A DNA stretch of 34,332 bases from Oscillospiraceae bacterium (GTDB taxonomy: Bacteria; Bacillota; Clostridia; Oscillospirales; Oscillospiraceae). The stretch covers positions 1 to 34,332 of the forward strand of contig JAFQNL010000033.1 of the NCBI GenBank assembly GCA_017395935.1, read 5' to 3'. This document shows, in pieces, positions 21,956-31,053 of the stretch. The notes below the pieces were generated by a model, which saw only the letters and a list, made by a program, of their open reading frames with translations, searched no databases and was not told where the DNA came from. The translations under genes were made by a program, and so were the position numbers. Each line of letters starts with the position of its first letter. The first letter of the stretch is position 1.

Positions 21956-23186
21956 ATTTGGCGCTCAGGTCCACGGCCCGACGGAGAATGGACAGGGGCT
22001 TGACTTTGCAGGGCAGCTGCATCCGGAAGAGCATCTGGGGATGTCGGGGTTCTTCCAGCGCTGTGCCGTCCAGCTCGGTCATGACGGGAGCGGTCAGGAC
22101 GATGGGCTTACTGTCGGGGCCCACCAGCTCCAGCTGATCTCCGGCACGGAACTTATTGCGCAGACTCAGCGTGGCAAGGCCGGACTCATCGCAGTCCTGA
22201 ACGATCGCGCAGACCTGCCAGTCCCGGAGGTAACGGGAGCTCTCATAATACTGGCCGGGCTGGCCAAACCAGAATCCGGTGGAATAGTGGCGATGGCTCA
22301 CTTTTTCCACCTCGTCCCGCCAGACGGGGTCCACCGGCCGGCCGGCCTTGACGTCGTCGATTACATGGCGGTAGGCGCCGGTGACAATCGCGGCATAGTA
22401 GGCGCTCTTGGCCCGGCCTTCGATCTTCAGCGAATTGAGGCCCACGTCATAGAGTTCCTGTACATGGTCGATCATGCACATATCCCGGCTGTTCATAATG
22501 TAGGTGCCCTTCTCGTCTTCAAAGACTGGGAAATATTCCCCTGGCCGTTTTTCCTCCATCAGGTAATACTGATAGCGGCAGGGCTGGGCACAGGCGCCCC
22601 GGTTGGAGTCACGGCCGGTCATATAGTTGGACAGCAGGCAGCGGCCGGAATAGCTGACACACATGGCGCCATGGGCAAAGGCTTCGATCTCCAGCTGGGG
22701 AGATGTTTTGGCCCGGATCTCAGCCACCTCGTCCAGACTCAGTTCTCTTGCCAGTATGACCCGATCGGCGCCCAGATCATGCCAGGCCCGGGCGGTCTCG
22801 TAGTTGGCAATACTGGCCTGAGTGGAGATATGGCGCTGGACATGGGGGGCGTATTTGCCCGCCAGAGTGAACGCGCCCAGATCAGCGACAATCACCGCGT
22901 CTACGCCGGCTTCTTCCAGCGTCTCCAGCCACTGAGGAAGATGAACGATCTCGTCGTTTCGGGGCATGGTATTGATGGTCACATGGCAGCGGACCTTCCG
23001 GTCATGGCAGTAGCGGACCGCCTCAAAGAGCTCCTCGTTGGAGAAGTTTCCGGCAAAGGCCCGCATACCAAAGGAGGCACCTGCCAGATAGACGGCGTCG
23101 GCGCCATAGTTTACCGCCATACGCAGCCGTTCCATATCGCCGGCCGGGGCCAGCAGCTCCAGAATGGGATGTTCCAGATTATTCAT
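21954..23186 (-). CDS. U32 family protein, TrhP/YrrO-like tRNA hydroxylation factor
   Basis: A 410-residue cytoplasmic protein of the peptidase U32 family. It has an N-terminal LELLAPAGDMERLRMAVNYG typical of the family, the Cys-rich HGAMCVSYSGRCLLSNYMTG segment followed by RGACAQPCRY (likely Fe-S ligands), and LKIEGRAKSAYYAA. In Bacillus subtilis two such proteins (YrrN/YrrO, TrhP1/TrhP2) lie beside mltG and make 5-hydroxyuridine in tRNA. The same link to mltG here supports that role, though the yrrM gene normally between them is missing. The start overlaps the mltG stop by 8 bases. Confidence 0.85.
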   Translation of the reverse strand: MNNLEHPILELLAPAGDMERLRMAVNYGADAVYLAGASFGMRAFAGNFSNEELFEAVRYCHDRKVRCHVTINTMPRNDEIVHLPQWLETLEEAGVDAVIVADLGAFTLAGKYAPHVQRHISTQASIANYETARAWHDLGADRVILARELSLDEVAEIRAKTSPQLEIEAFAHGAMCVSYSGRCLLSNYMTGRDSNRGACAQPCRYQYYLMEEKRPGEYFPVFEDEKGTYIMNSRDMCMIDHVQELYDVGLNSLKIEGRAKSAYYAAIVTGAYRHVIDDVKAGRPVDPVWRDEVEKVSHRHYSTGFWFGQPGQYYESSRYLRDWQVCAIVQDCDESGLATLSLRNKFRAGDQLELVGPDSKPIVLTAPVMTELDGTALEEPRHPQMLFRMQLPCKVKPLSILRRAVDLSAK

Positions 23187-24675
23187 TCGTCTGTTCGGCT
23201 CCTTCTTCTTCGCCGCCCTCCTGCTCAGCCTGAACGGAATCCCGGAAGTCGAGGAACTCGCTGTAGGTGGAGAAGAAATGATGGGTATTGTCATTGCCCA
23301 GCATGAAGAAATAATAGTCAGTGCTGTTGGGATAGAGGGCCGCCTGAATAGACTCCATACCGGGATTACAGATGGGTCCTACGGGCAGGCCGGTATAAAG
23401 GTAGGTATTATAGGGGCTCTCCAGTTTCAGGTCGGCCTCGGTCAGCGTCTCCTTCCGCTCGGCAAGGCCGTACTGGATGGTGGAGTCCATCTGCAGGCGG
23501 CCGGCAGTCTCGCCGGAGGTCTGGAGACGGTTATAGATAACGGAGGCGATATTTTCCTGATCGGAGCCGTCGGTCTCCTTCTCGATAATAGAGGCCACGA
23601 TCATAATCTCCCGCTGGCTATAGCCCAGACGCTCGGCCCGGGTCTTGCACTCGGAGTCGAACTTGGTGGAGTAGTTGTAGAGCATTTTGGACAGGGCCAC
23701 CTTGGCATCGCCGTCCTTGTAGAACTTATAGGTATCGGGGAAGAGATAGCCCTCCAGCCAGTTGATATCCTTGCGCTCCAGGCCGGACAGGAAGGAGTAG
23801 GCAAACTCGTCGTTCATCGCCGACTGGGTAAGCTGCTCCACCGTACAGGCGCCCTTGATCTCCAGCAGCTCGAAAATCTCCTGCACGGTAAAGCCTTCGG
23901 GGATGGTAATCTCTACCTCTTCCCGGGCAGCGGAGTTGTTACTCATATTGTTGATCAGGGCATTGAAGTCCATGTTGGTATTGAGCTTATAGGTACCGCT
24001 GGTGATATTGTCTGCCTTATTGGTGACCGCGGCAAAGAGCTCAAAGAGGAAGGGATTCTCCACCAGACCGTAGTCCTCCAGCTTCTCAGCCACCTCATGG
24101 ATGGTCTCACCGGATTTGATGGTGACGCTGACAGACAGCTCCTGCTTGTTCAGCGCCAGCATATCGTTGGCCCAGCGCCAGCCCAGAGTGGCCGTGACAA
24201 AGGCGATTGCAAGGACGCTGACGGCATAGAGGATGGCTACCAGCACCGTGATTCCCGTTCCGGTGCTCCGGCGGCGGGGCTGCTCCTCCGGCTCGTCTTC
24301 CTTAGAATCCTCAGCGGGAGGATCGGGAGGCGTTACAGGAGGCTCCGGAGTGGGCACAGAAGCCGGGCGGGTGTAGTAGGTCTTCTGATACTCGGACCAT
24401 TTGGACATCCGGTCGCTGTTGGCGCTGACAGCAGAGGCGGGCGCGGCAGCTTCGGTCTGCTCCTCTGCCGTCTTGCGCGCCTCGCTCTCCCCGGTCCGGG
24501 GGGCTTTCAACGGCTCGTCGACGGGGGCAGGCTGATCTTCAGCTGTGCCGTACTGGGCAATCTGGCTCCGAATGGCCTCAGCGGCTCGGCCGTAGAGGCT
24601 CCAGTCGATTTCCTCCCGGCCGGGACGATTGACTTCTTCTTGGCCAACAGGCAGTTTCTTCTCGGTATCAGACAT
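23179..24675 (-). CDS. mltG: Endolytic peptidoglycan transglycosylase MltG
   Basis: A 498-residue membrane enzyme that cuts nascent glycan strands and so sets their length. A long cytoplasmic N-terminus (1-135, rich in Glu, Pro and Ala) precedes one membrane helix (about 141-163), a LysM-like part (about 180-260) and the YceG/MltG catalytic domain with Glu365 in ASIIEKETDG and the NPGMESIQAALYP motif near the end. The cytoplasmic extension is much longer than in E. coli MltG but common in Firmicutes. The ATG is preceded by AAGGAGCGA. It lies 20 bases after the cyclo-ligase gene in a five-gene operon. Confidence 0.93.
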   Translation of the reverse strand: MSDTEKKLPVGQEEVNRPGREEIDWSLYGRAAEAIRSQIAQYGTAEDQPAPVDEPLKAPRTGESEARKTAEEQTEAAAPASAVSANSDRMSKWSEYQKTYYTRPASVPTPEPPVTPPDPPAEDSKEDEPEEQPRRRSTGTGITVLVAILYAVSVLAIAFVTATLGWRWANDMLALNKQELSVSVTIKSGETIHEVAEKLEDYGLVENPFLFELFAAVTNKADNITSGTYKLNTNMDFNALINNMSNNSAAREEVEITIPEGFTVQEIFELLEIKGACTVEQLTQSAMNDEFAYSFLSGLERKDINWLEGYLFPDTYKFYKDGDAKVALSKMLYNYSTKFDSECKTRAERLGYSQREIMIVASIIEKETDGSDQENIASVIYNRLQTSGETAGRLQMDSTIQYGLAERKETLTEADLKLESPYNTYLYTGLPVGPICNPGMESIQAALYPNSTDYYFFMLGNDNTHHFFSTYSEFLDFRDSVQAEQEGGEEEGAEQTNE

Positions 24676-24695
24676 AAGGGTCGCTCCTTATCCTG

Positions 24696-25283
24696 TCAGA
24701 TGGTCTTGCCTCTGGCAGGGATCGTCAGGGACTCTGTCAAAACAAAGTCCACGGGTTGGTCGTGGGGTTCTGTGGGGACGGTCTGCTGCAGGAGCAGGTC
24801 CCGGCACAGTCCGGCGGTAGCGCCGGTATATTCGGCCAGAAACCGATCGTAATAGCCCCCTCCATGGCCCAAACGCTGACCGGTTCGGTCATAGCAGAGG
24901 GCGGGGATCAGAGCAAATTCGATCTGTTGAGGCCGGATGAGGGGACAATTCAGGCTGGGTTCCGGAATGGACCAGCGGTTGAGCTCCAGATGCTCTCTCC
25001 CCCGGTAGCGGCGAAACTCCATTCTTCCTTCGGCAAGGCATCTGGGCAGATAGATCATTTTCCCGGTAACCAGCAGGGCATCAAACCAGTCCATGGTCCG
25101 GGGCTCGCTGCCGGTACCGCAGAAGAGCAGCAGGTTTTCCGCCTGACGGAAGCAGTTCAGCTGATTCAGCCGGGCAAAGAGGGCCCGGTCGCTCCCGGCC
25201 TGTTCCTCCGGGGTCATAGCCTTCTCCAGCTGCCGGATCCGGCGGCGGAGGGCCGCCTTTTCCTCAGTCCTGATAGTGGACAC
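24696..25283 (-). CDS. 5-formyltetrahydrofolate cyclo-ligase
   Basis: A 195-residue cytoplasmic enzyme that converts 5-formyl-THF to 5,10-methenyl-THF using ATP. Family marks are the N-terminal EEKAALRRRIRQLEKAMTPEE, LIPALCYDRTGQRLGHGGGY (substrate and phosphate loop) and YYDRFL. No suitable ATG exists: the GTG at 25283 gives a normal-length N-terminus, while the next ATG would remove the first helix. This makes it overlap the DJ-1 gene by 20 bases, consistent with coupled translation. The start is therefore the least certain part of this entry. Confidence 0.9.
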   Translation of the reverse strand: MSTIRTEEKAALRRRIRQLEKAMTPEEQAGSDRALFARLNQLNCFRQAENLLLFCGTGSEPRTMDWFDALLVTGKMIYLPRCLAEGRMEFRRYRGREHLELNRWSIPEPSLNCPLIRPQQIEFALIPALCYDRTGQRLGHGGGYYDRFLAEYTGATAGLCRDLLLQQTVPTEPHDQPVDFVLTESLTIPARGKTI

Positions 25284-25809
25284 CGCTGCGCACCTGCTCG
25301 GCAGCCTCGGGGCCGCGAAGGACCTCAATCAGCTTCAGGCCGAAGTCAAAGGAAGATCCGGCAGCCTGAGCGGTAATGAACCGGCCATCCACCAGCACCT
25401 TCCGGCTGGAGTCTACCACGGCGGAGTACATCTCTTCCTCCATACCGGGATAGACGGTGGCGTTTCTCCGGTCCAGCAGGCCCTGATGGGCCAGAATGGA
25501 GGGGGCGGCGCAGATGGCAGCCACCCAGCGGCCCAGCTCGGCCGCTTTATTGATCATGGCAATGGCGGAAATGCTCTTGTGGATACAGTTAACCCCGCCC
25601 AGACCGCCGGGAAGGACCAGCATCTCCATGTTTTCGTACTCTACCTCGTTCAGAGCCAGGTCAGCCTGAACGGTAATATTCTGTCCGGAAACGACTTGCT
25701 TGCCCTCGACGCCCACCAGCGCTACCTCAATGCCGGCACGGCGCAGCAGGTCGGCAGGGGCCAGAGCCTCTACTGTCTCAAAACCATCTCCCAATAAAAT
25801 GTAAACCAT
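25264..25809 (-). CDS. DJ-1/PfpI family protein (YajL-like)
   Basis: A 181-residue cytoplasmic protein of the DJ-1 superfamily. Glu14 (GFETVEALAP) and the nucleophile Cys100 (AAICAAPSIL) form the conserved pair, and LVLPGG is present. Members act as protein or nucleotide deglycases, chaperones or redox sensors; which applies here cannot be told from sequence. AGGAG precedes the ATG. It lies 67 bases after the dTMP kinase gene and overlaps the folate gene, as second member of the operon. Confidence 0.92.
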   Translation of the reverse strand: MVYILLGDGFETVEALAPADLLRRAGIEVALVGVEGKQVVSGQNITVQADLALNEVEYENMEMLVLPGGLGGVNCIHKSISAIAMINKAAELGRWVAAICAAPSILAHQGLLDRRNATVYPGMEEEMYSAVVDSSRKVLVDGRFITAQAAGSSFDFGLKLIEVLRGPEAAEQVRSGVHYQD

Positions 25810-25876
25810 GATCTTTCTCCTCTCAGTCTTGTTTGATTTGTTGGGTCGTGTATCTACATTTTATAACGCATACAGG

Positions 25877-26545
25877 TTAGTCCAACGCCGTCTGAACGGC
25901 GGACCAGATCTCCTGATGGACCTCTTCTACTGTCCGGAGTCTGCCACCGGAGACGCAGGAGATCCGTTTCCAGCCCAGAGTATCGGCAGCCTGCTGGGCA
26001 CAGAGGCGGCACTGGGCCAAGTAGGCGCTGTCCTGCTCGTGAATATCCGCCTTGGTATTGGTAGCCTCCTCCCGGCCTCGGAGCAGGGAAACAGAGACGT
26101 CTGTCGGCATATCCAGATAGCAGACCAGGTCGGGCTTTGGCAGGCCCAGCTTATCATACTCGAACTCATACAGCCAGCGGAAGTAGCTCTCCCGTTCCCC
26201 TTCGGCCACCTTGGAGCCCTGATGGACGGCATTGGAGGTGGTATAGCGGTCAGCCAGAATCACTCCGCCGGCTTCATAGATGGGCCCCCAGTCCTCCCGA
26301 TAGGAGGCGAAGCGATCCACCGCATAGAAGCTGGAGGCGGCATAGGCATTCACATCTCCCGGCTTCTTTCCAAAGGCGCCGGAGAGATAGAGCCGGATCA
26401 GGGCAGAGGATTGCTCCTGATAACGGGGAAATACGATCCGGTGAAATGCTCTGCCCTCGTCGGCAAAGCGCTGGCAGAGCCGGGCAAACTGGGTGCTCTT
26501 GCCGGAGCCGTCGGTTCCTTCAATGACGATCAGTTTTCCTGCCAT
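25877..26545 (-). CDS. tmk: dTMP (thymidylate) kinase
   Basis: A 222-residue nucleotide kinase that phosphorylates dTMP to dTDP. The P-loop is GTDGSGKST (about 10-18), the DR[YF] motif is ADRYTTSNA with a Thr-rich context, and the lid region is LLRGREEATNTKADIHEQD. The ATG at 26545 has AGGGAGGA 8 bases upstream; an ATG at 26566 would place that ribosome site inside the gene. It heads the - strand operon behind the promoter at 26611. Confidence 0.92.
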   Translation of the reverse strand: MAGKLIVIEGTDGSGKSTQFARLCQRFADEGRAFHRIVFPRYQEQSSALIRLYLSGAFGKKPGDVNAYAASSFYAVDRFASYREDWGPIYEAGGVILADRYTTSNAVHQGSKVAEGERESYFRWLYEFEYDKLGLPKPDLVCYLDMPTDVSVSLLRGREEATNTKADIHEQDSAYLAQCRLCAQQAADTLGWKRISCVSGGRLRTVEEVHQEIWSAVQTALD

Positions 26546-26610
26546 CGTCTCTTCCTCCCTGTTCATCCGGCGCGCAAAAGGGCAGACCGGGACACTTTAC
26601 TACATGATCT

Positions 26611-26639
26611 ATGATAACATACCCCCTTTGGAATGTCCA
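26611..26639 (-). promoter_or_regulatory. Sigma-A promoter of the tmk-mltG operon
   Basis: On the - strand TGGACA and TATCAT with a 17-base spacer, about 60 bases before the tmk start. The 268 bases between tmk and the divergent ABC gene hold this and the 26711 promoter and no gene. Confidence 0.65.
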
Positions 26640-26710
26640 TAACCCATTTCGCCGATGCCAGCGAGAGAAGATGAACATTTTATGACGTTTTTGTCCGGTC
26701 GGGGGATACC

Positions 26711-26739
26711 TTGCATTTCAGGCGGAGATATGCTATAGT
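26711..26739 (+). promoter_or_regulatory. Sigma-A promoter of the ABC ATPase gene
   Basis: TTGCAT and TATAGT with a 17-base spacer; predicted start near 26746, a leader of about 68 bases. Confidence 0.7.
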
Positions 26740-26813
26740 AAGCTATATTATTGTTGCCTGACCGGGCAAACGCCGGTCAGAGCCTCTGTTTTGTATCCGG
26801 GAAGGAACAAGCT

Positions 26814-27572
26814 ATGAGTGAAAACACGGGCAGCATCAAGCCTGCCATTACCGCAAAAAACGTCCACCTGAGCTATCGCAGCATCGTTCCGGTGGCCAAA
26901 AATAAGGAAGAGAGCAACGCGTCGGTTACGCGTAAGGGCCGCGTGGAGCATTTTGAGGCCCTTCACGGGGTCTCCTTTGAGATCAAGCGGGGCGAGATCG
27001 TCGGTCTTGTTGGACGAAACGGCTCGGGCAAGTCTACCCTGCTCCGGGTACTGGCCGGCATTTTTGAGCCTGACAGCGGCACAGTCGATCTCCACGGCTC
27101 CTCCGTCTCTCTGCTGGCGCTGGGCGTGGGCTTTCTCAAGCAGCTGTCCGGGCGGGAAAATATCTATCTCTCGGCCATGCTGATGGGCTTTTCCAAAGAG
27201 CAGATCGATCAGCAGATTGACGAGATCATTGAGTTTTCCGAGCTGGGCCGGTTCATTGAAAAGCCGGTTAAGACCTATTCCAGCGGCATGGTCTCCAAGC
27301 TGGGCTTCTCTATCACCGCTATTCTGAAGACAGACATCATTCTGGTGGACGAAGTGCTGTCGGTGGGCGACGCCAAGTTTAAGAAGAAGAGCTATCGCAA
27401 AATGATGGAGCTGATCTCGGACAAGAACCGGACGGTCATTATCGTCTCCCACGATACCAGAACCATTGACAACCTCTGCACTTCAGCTATCTGGCTCCAT
27501 GACGGAGATATCATGATGGACGGCCCCACGGAAAAGGTGCTGCCAGCCTACAACAGATTTATGGAACTGTGA
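26814..27572 (+). CDS. ABC transporter ATPase of the polysaccharide/teichoic acid export type (Wzt/TagH-like)
   Basis: A 252-residue ATPase. Walker A is GRNGSGKST (about 72-80), the signature is [11 protein letters not shown], Walker B is [12 protein letters not shown], and the H-loop is IVSHDT. The Q-loop region [20 protein letters not shown] is characteristic of exporters of O-antigen or teichoic acid chains. An unusual insertion before Walker A (about 28-48) carries Lys and Arg. GAAGGAAC precedes the ATG. No matching permease lies next to it: the gene stands alone between a promoter and a terminator, so its membrane partner must be elsewhere. It lacks the C-terminal carbohydrate-binding extension of some Wzt proteins. 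Confidence 0.9.
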   Translation: MSENTGSIKPAITAKNVHLSYRSIVPVAKNKEESNASVTRKGRVEHFEALHGVSFEIKRGEIVGLVGRNGSGKSTLLRVLAGIFEPDSGTVDLHGSSVSLLALGVGFLKQLSGRENIYLSAMLMGFSKEQIDQQIDEIIEFSELGRFIEKPVKTYSSGMVSKLGFSITAILKTDIILVDEVLSVGDAKFKKKSYRKMMELISDKNRTVIIVSHDTRTIDNLCTSAIWLHDGDIMMDGPTEKVLPAYNRFMEL

Positions 27573-27579
27573 GTTTCCG

Positions 27580-27612
27580 GCTCCTCCGCTTTTGCCGGAG
27601 GAGCTGTTTTTT
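27580..27612 (+). terminator. Intrinsic terminator of the ABC ATPase gene
   Basis: GCTCCTCCG pairs with CGGAGGAGC around a 7-base loop and is followed after TG by six T. Confidence 0.9.
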
Positions 27613-27696
27613 GTCCTGAGTTCTCAGAATATTCATTCTTTTTTCCCGAGTTGTGTTACAATGCAGGTACTATCTCCTGAAAGGAGGTTATTTCCA

Positions 27697-29667
27697 ATGG
27701 ATCTTTCTTCCGTGGGCGACTTTTTCTCCGGGCTGCTGGAGTCTGCTACGGGCAGCATCAATGAGCTGCTGGGACAGGCAGAAGTGCTGCTGCTGATCAC
27801 CCGGTTCCTGGACGGTGCACTGGCCGTGCTGCTGCCTCTGCTGGCCATTCTGGTCATTGTCCGCTGCGCCCGCAGCCTGCTGCAGGGCAGGATTGAAAGC
27901 GAGACCTGGGGCTGGCTCTCCGACAGCGCCGGCGGGCATCATATCCTCCATCACTGGGAAGTGCTGCTGGGCAGGTCCCGGCGGTGCGACGTAGTACTGC
28001 CGGACAAGTCGGTATCCAGAAACCACGCGGCCATGACCCGAAACGACAAGGGAGAGTGGATTCTCTTCCCGCTTCGGAATAAGAACGGGCTCTTTCTCAA
28101 CGGCAGTCCCGTCCTCTCCGCCCTGCGGATGAAGAGCGGTGACCGGCTCCGTCTGGGCGGCACCGAGTTGGTTTTTCAGGCAGTCACTGCCGCTCAGGAG
28201 GAAGAGCAGGCCAAAAAGCGGACTCGTCCGGGCAAGGTCTTTTCCCCCGGCGTGACGCTGTTTCTGCTGACACTGTTTCAGGCCATCCTCTGTCTGAGAA
28301 GTGTAGACGCGGTGGACAGAGACTACCATCAGTCCATCTATCTCTCCTTTATTGTTCTGGCGCTGCTCATGTGGCTGGTCTATCTGATCTACCGGATCTT
28401 CCGGCGGACCGGCTTTGAAATCGAGACGTTGGCCTTTTTCCTTACCAGCCTGTGCATGACGGTAACCGCCGTCTCCACTCCGGGTACCATTTATACTCAG
28501 CTGCTGTCCGTGGCTTTGGGACTGATTCTCTTTTTTGCCCTGTCCATCGTCCTGCGGGATCTGGAGCTGGCCAAGAGTCTCCGGTGGCCGGCAGCCATTG
28601 GCGCTGTGGCTTTGCTGACCTTTAATCTGCTGCTGGGTCAGACCCTGTTCGGGGCCAAGAACTGGATCGCTATCGGCCCGCTCTCCTTCCAGCCCTCAGA
28701 GATCGTCAAGGTCGTCTTTATTCTGGTGGGCGCCACTACGCTGGACCGGATGTTTGCCCGGCGGAATCTGGTCTTTACGCTGGTCTTTTCCGCCTTTTGC
28801 GTGGGCTGTCTGGGTCTGATGAGCGACTTTGGAACGGCGCTGATCTTCTTTGTGGCCTTTCTGGCCATTGCTTTTCTCCGCTCGGGAGATCTGCCCTCGG
28901 TCTGTTTTATGACTGCCGCTGCCGGATTTGCCGGCTTTATCGTGCTGCATTTTAAGCCCTATATCGCCAGTCGCTTCTCTGTCTACCGCCATGTCTGGGA
29001 GGATCCCATGGGCATGGGCTATCAGCAGACCCGTACTCTCTCGGCGATGGCCAGCGGCGGTCTCTTTGGTCAGGGCATTGGTGAGGGCTGGCTGAAGCGA
29101 ATTGGCGCTGCCAATACAGACCTGGTCTTCGGCGTCATTGCCGAGGAGATGGGACTGATTATCGCTCTGCTGGCCGTACTGGTCATCGTTCTCTTTGCTC
29201 TTTTCGCCGTCAAGTCGGCGGCGGCTGGCCGGTCCTGCTTTTATGTGATCGCCTCCTGCGCTACAGCCATGATCTTTGTGGTCCAGACGATGCTCAATGT
29301 CTTTGGCTCTACCGATTTGCTGCCGCTGACCGGCGTCACCTTCCCCTTCGTCTCCTGCGGCGGGTCGAGTATGATGGCCTGCTGGTGTCTGCTGGCCTAT
29401 ATCAAGGCGTCGGACACCCGACAAAACGCCGGCATCGCCATTCGCCTTCCCAAGCCGCGCAGGCAGGAAGAGGCAGTCATTTCGCCGGCACCCCCGATCC
29501 CTCCCGAGGCACCCCAGCAGAACCACTTCCGGGAGGATCCGGATACTCGGGCTGCCACACAGCGACTGGAACAAGTTGCTCAGACTACCTCCCGCTGGAG
29601 TCCCGGCAGCTTTTCCGCCCATGTTTCCATTCACCGGGAGGACAGCAGCCCGGATGAATATCTGTGA
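27697..29667 (+). CDS. FHA-SEDS fusion: FtsW/RodA-type glycosyltransferase with N-terminal FHA domain
   Basis: A 656-residue membrane protein. An N-terminal membrane helix (about 40-57) is followed by an FHA phosphothreonine-binding domain (about 82-161) with GRS at 92-94 and SVSRNH at 105-110. Then come about ten helices of a SEDS glycan polymerase (about 183-605), with Asp377 in MSDFGTALIF at the known catalytic position and TGVTFPFVSCGGSSM near the end, and a proline-rich cytoplasmic tail. SEDS proteins polymerise lipid II. FHA domains read Ser/Thr-kinase marks, so wall synthesis could be tied to a PASTA-type kinase. AAAGGAGG precedes the ATG at 27697; the frame is open to 27592 through the terminator. 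The partner PBP gene follows 14 bases later. Confidence 0.92.
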   Translation: MDLSSVGDFFSGLLESATGSINELLGQAEVLLLITRFLDGALAVLLPLLAILVIVRCARSLLQGRIESETWGWLSDSAGGHHILHHWEVLLGRSRRCDVVLPDKSVSRNHAAMTRNDKGEWILFPLRNKNGLFLNGSPVLSALRMKSGDRLRLGGTELVFQAVTAAQEEEQAKKRTRPGKVFSPGVTLFLLTLFQAILCLRSVDAVDRDYHQSIYLSFIVLALLMWLVYLIYRIFRRTGFEIETLAFFLTSLCMTVTAVSTPGTIYTQLLSVALGLILFFALSIVLRDLELAKSLRWPAAIGAVALLTFNLLLGQTLFGAKNWIAIGPLSFQPSEIVKVVFILVGATTLDRMFARRNLVFTLVFSAFCVGCLGLMSDFGTALIFFVAFLAIAFLRSGDLPSVCFMTAAAGFAGFIVLHFKPYIASRFSVYRHVWEDPMGMGYQQTRTLSAMASGGLFGQGIGEGWLKRIGAANTDLVFGVIAEEMGLIIALLAVLVIVLFALFAVKSAAAGRSCFYVIASCATAMIFVVQTMLNVFGSTDLLPLTGVTFPFVSCGGSSMMACWCLLAYIKASDTRQNAGIAIRLPKPRRQEEAVISPAPPIPPEAPQQNHFREDPDTRAATQRLEQVAQTTSRWSPGSFSAHVSIHREDSSPDEYL

Positions 29668-29681
29668 AAGGAGGCGGAACG

Positions 29682-31043
29682 ATGAAAAAGCTGCAAGGCA
29701 GGACCTGGTTCGTTCTGCTCTTTATCCTTCTGCTTCTGGGCGGAACGGGATTTCTCATGTACTCCTATGTAACTGAGGGAGGCGAGTGGGTAGCGTTTAA
29801 GGCCAACTCCCATCTCTATTCCAACGGTCAAATGACCACCGGCAGTCTGACCGATCGGAACGGTCTGGTTCTCTACGACGGTGAGACAGACAGCTACGCT
29901 CAGGATGAGGACATCCGCACCGCCTGTCTGCACGCGGTAGGCGACGAATACGGCAATATTGTCACCGGCGGCAGAGTCCTTTTTCGGGGCTATATGGCTG
30001 CCTTCCATCCGCTGACCGGCGTGGGCGAGTCTGGAAACACGGTCGCACTCACCATTGACGCCAAAATCAATGAACTGGCTTACCAAGCTCTGGACGGCCA
30101 GAGAGGAACTGTCGCCGTCTATAACTACGAGACCGGCGAGATTCTGTGTATGGTCTCTTCCCCTACCTTTGATCCCTACGACTCGGAAGAGGTTCTCATT
30201 GCCGTCAACGAGGGAGACGAACGCTACGACAGCGTCTATCTCAACCGCTTTCTCTCCTCCACCTTTACCCCCGGATCCATCTTCAAAATTGTAACGGCAG
30301 CGGCCGCTATAGAAGAGCTGGACGCGCTGGACAGCTTTTCCTTCACCTGTACCGGGTCTATGGAGCTGGATGATGGTGAGATCACCTGTCCCTCTGCCCA
30401 TGGCGATCTGGATCTGGCAGGGGCACTGGAGCACTCCTGCAACTGCGCCTTTGGTCAGCTGGCATTGGAACTGGGGGGACAGCGACTGATGCGGTACGCG
30501 CAAGAGGCCGGCCTGCTCTCTCAGCTCACCTTTGACGGCGTCACCTCTGCCCGGGGCAGCTACAGTGTCACTGACAAAGACCTCGATCTGGCCTGGTCGG
30601 GAGTAGGACAGTATACAAATCTGGTCAACCCCTGCTCCATGATGGCGCTGATGGGCGCCATTGCCGGAGAAGGCAAGGCCGCCGCGCCCACTCTGCTCCA
30701 TGGAGTCACCAGTCCCTCCGGACTGCCGGCAGCTATCGTGGGCAGCGACAGCCACAGCATCGGCTGGTCAGAGGAGACCTGCCAGACCCTGAAGCGTCTC
30801 ATGCGCGGGAATGTCACCGGTCACTATGGTCAGCAGCAGTTCGGAGATCTGCCTGTCTGCGCCAAGTCGGGCACTGCCGAGGTCAGTTCTTCTGAGCAGC
30901 CTCACGCATGGTTTGTAGGCTTTGTGGACGATCCGGAACATCCCTATGCCTTTGTGGTCATGGTAGAGCATGGCGGCTGGGGCAGCAAGACCGCCGGCAG
31001 CATTGCTGCCAAGGTACTCACCGCCATAGCGGAAACGGAATAA
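29682..31043 (+). CDS. Class B penicillin-binding protein (transpeptidase), SEDS partner
   Basis: A 453-residue membrane-anchored D,D-transpeptidase. It has an N-terminal helix (about 9-28), a short pedestal (about 30-115), and a transpeptidase domain with Ser199-x-x-Lys202 (TPGSIFKI), Ser252-Cys-Asn254 (HSCNCAFG) and KSGT (395-398). It is shorter than typical PBP2 or PBP3 proteins (550-700), mainly in the pedestal. AAAGGAGG lies just upstream. Placement directly after the SEDS gene marks the two as a polymerase/cross-linker pair, similar to RodA-PbpA of Actinobacteria, where FHA proteins also occur. Confidence 0.93.
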   Translation: MKKLQGRTWFVLLFILLLLGGTGFLMYSYVTEGGEWVAFKANSHLYSNGQMTTGSLTDRNGLVLYDGETDSYAQDEDIRTACLHAVGDEYGNIVTGGRVLFRGYMAAFHPLTGVGESGNTVALTIDAKINELAYQALDGQRGTVAVYNYETGEILCMVSSPTFDPYDSEEVLIAVNEGDERYDSVYLNRFLSSTFTPGSIFKIVTAAAAIEELDALDSFSFTCTGSMELDDGEITCPSAHGDLDLAGALEHSCNCAFGQLALELGGQRLMRYAQEAGLLSQLTFDGVTSARGSYSVTDKDLDLAWSGVGQYTNLVNPCSMMALMGAIAGEGKAAAPTLLHGVTSPSGLPAAIVGSDSHSIGWSEETCQTLKRLMRGNVTGHYGQQQFGDLPVCAKSGTAEVSSSEQPHAWFVGFVDDPEHPYAFVVMVEHGGWGSKTAGSIAAKVLTAIAETE

Positions 31044-31053
31044 AAACAGCAAT

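Noticed and set aside
20384-24852. Long open frames opposite the NhaC-like, U32 and MltG genes
   Set aside because: No start signals or domains; composition typical of reverse-strand reading of GC-rich coding DNA.
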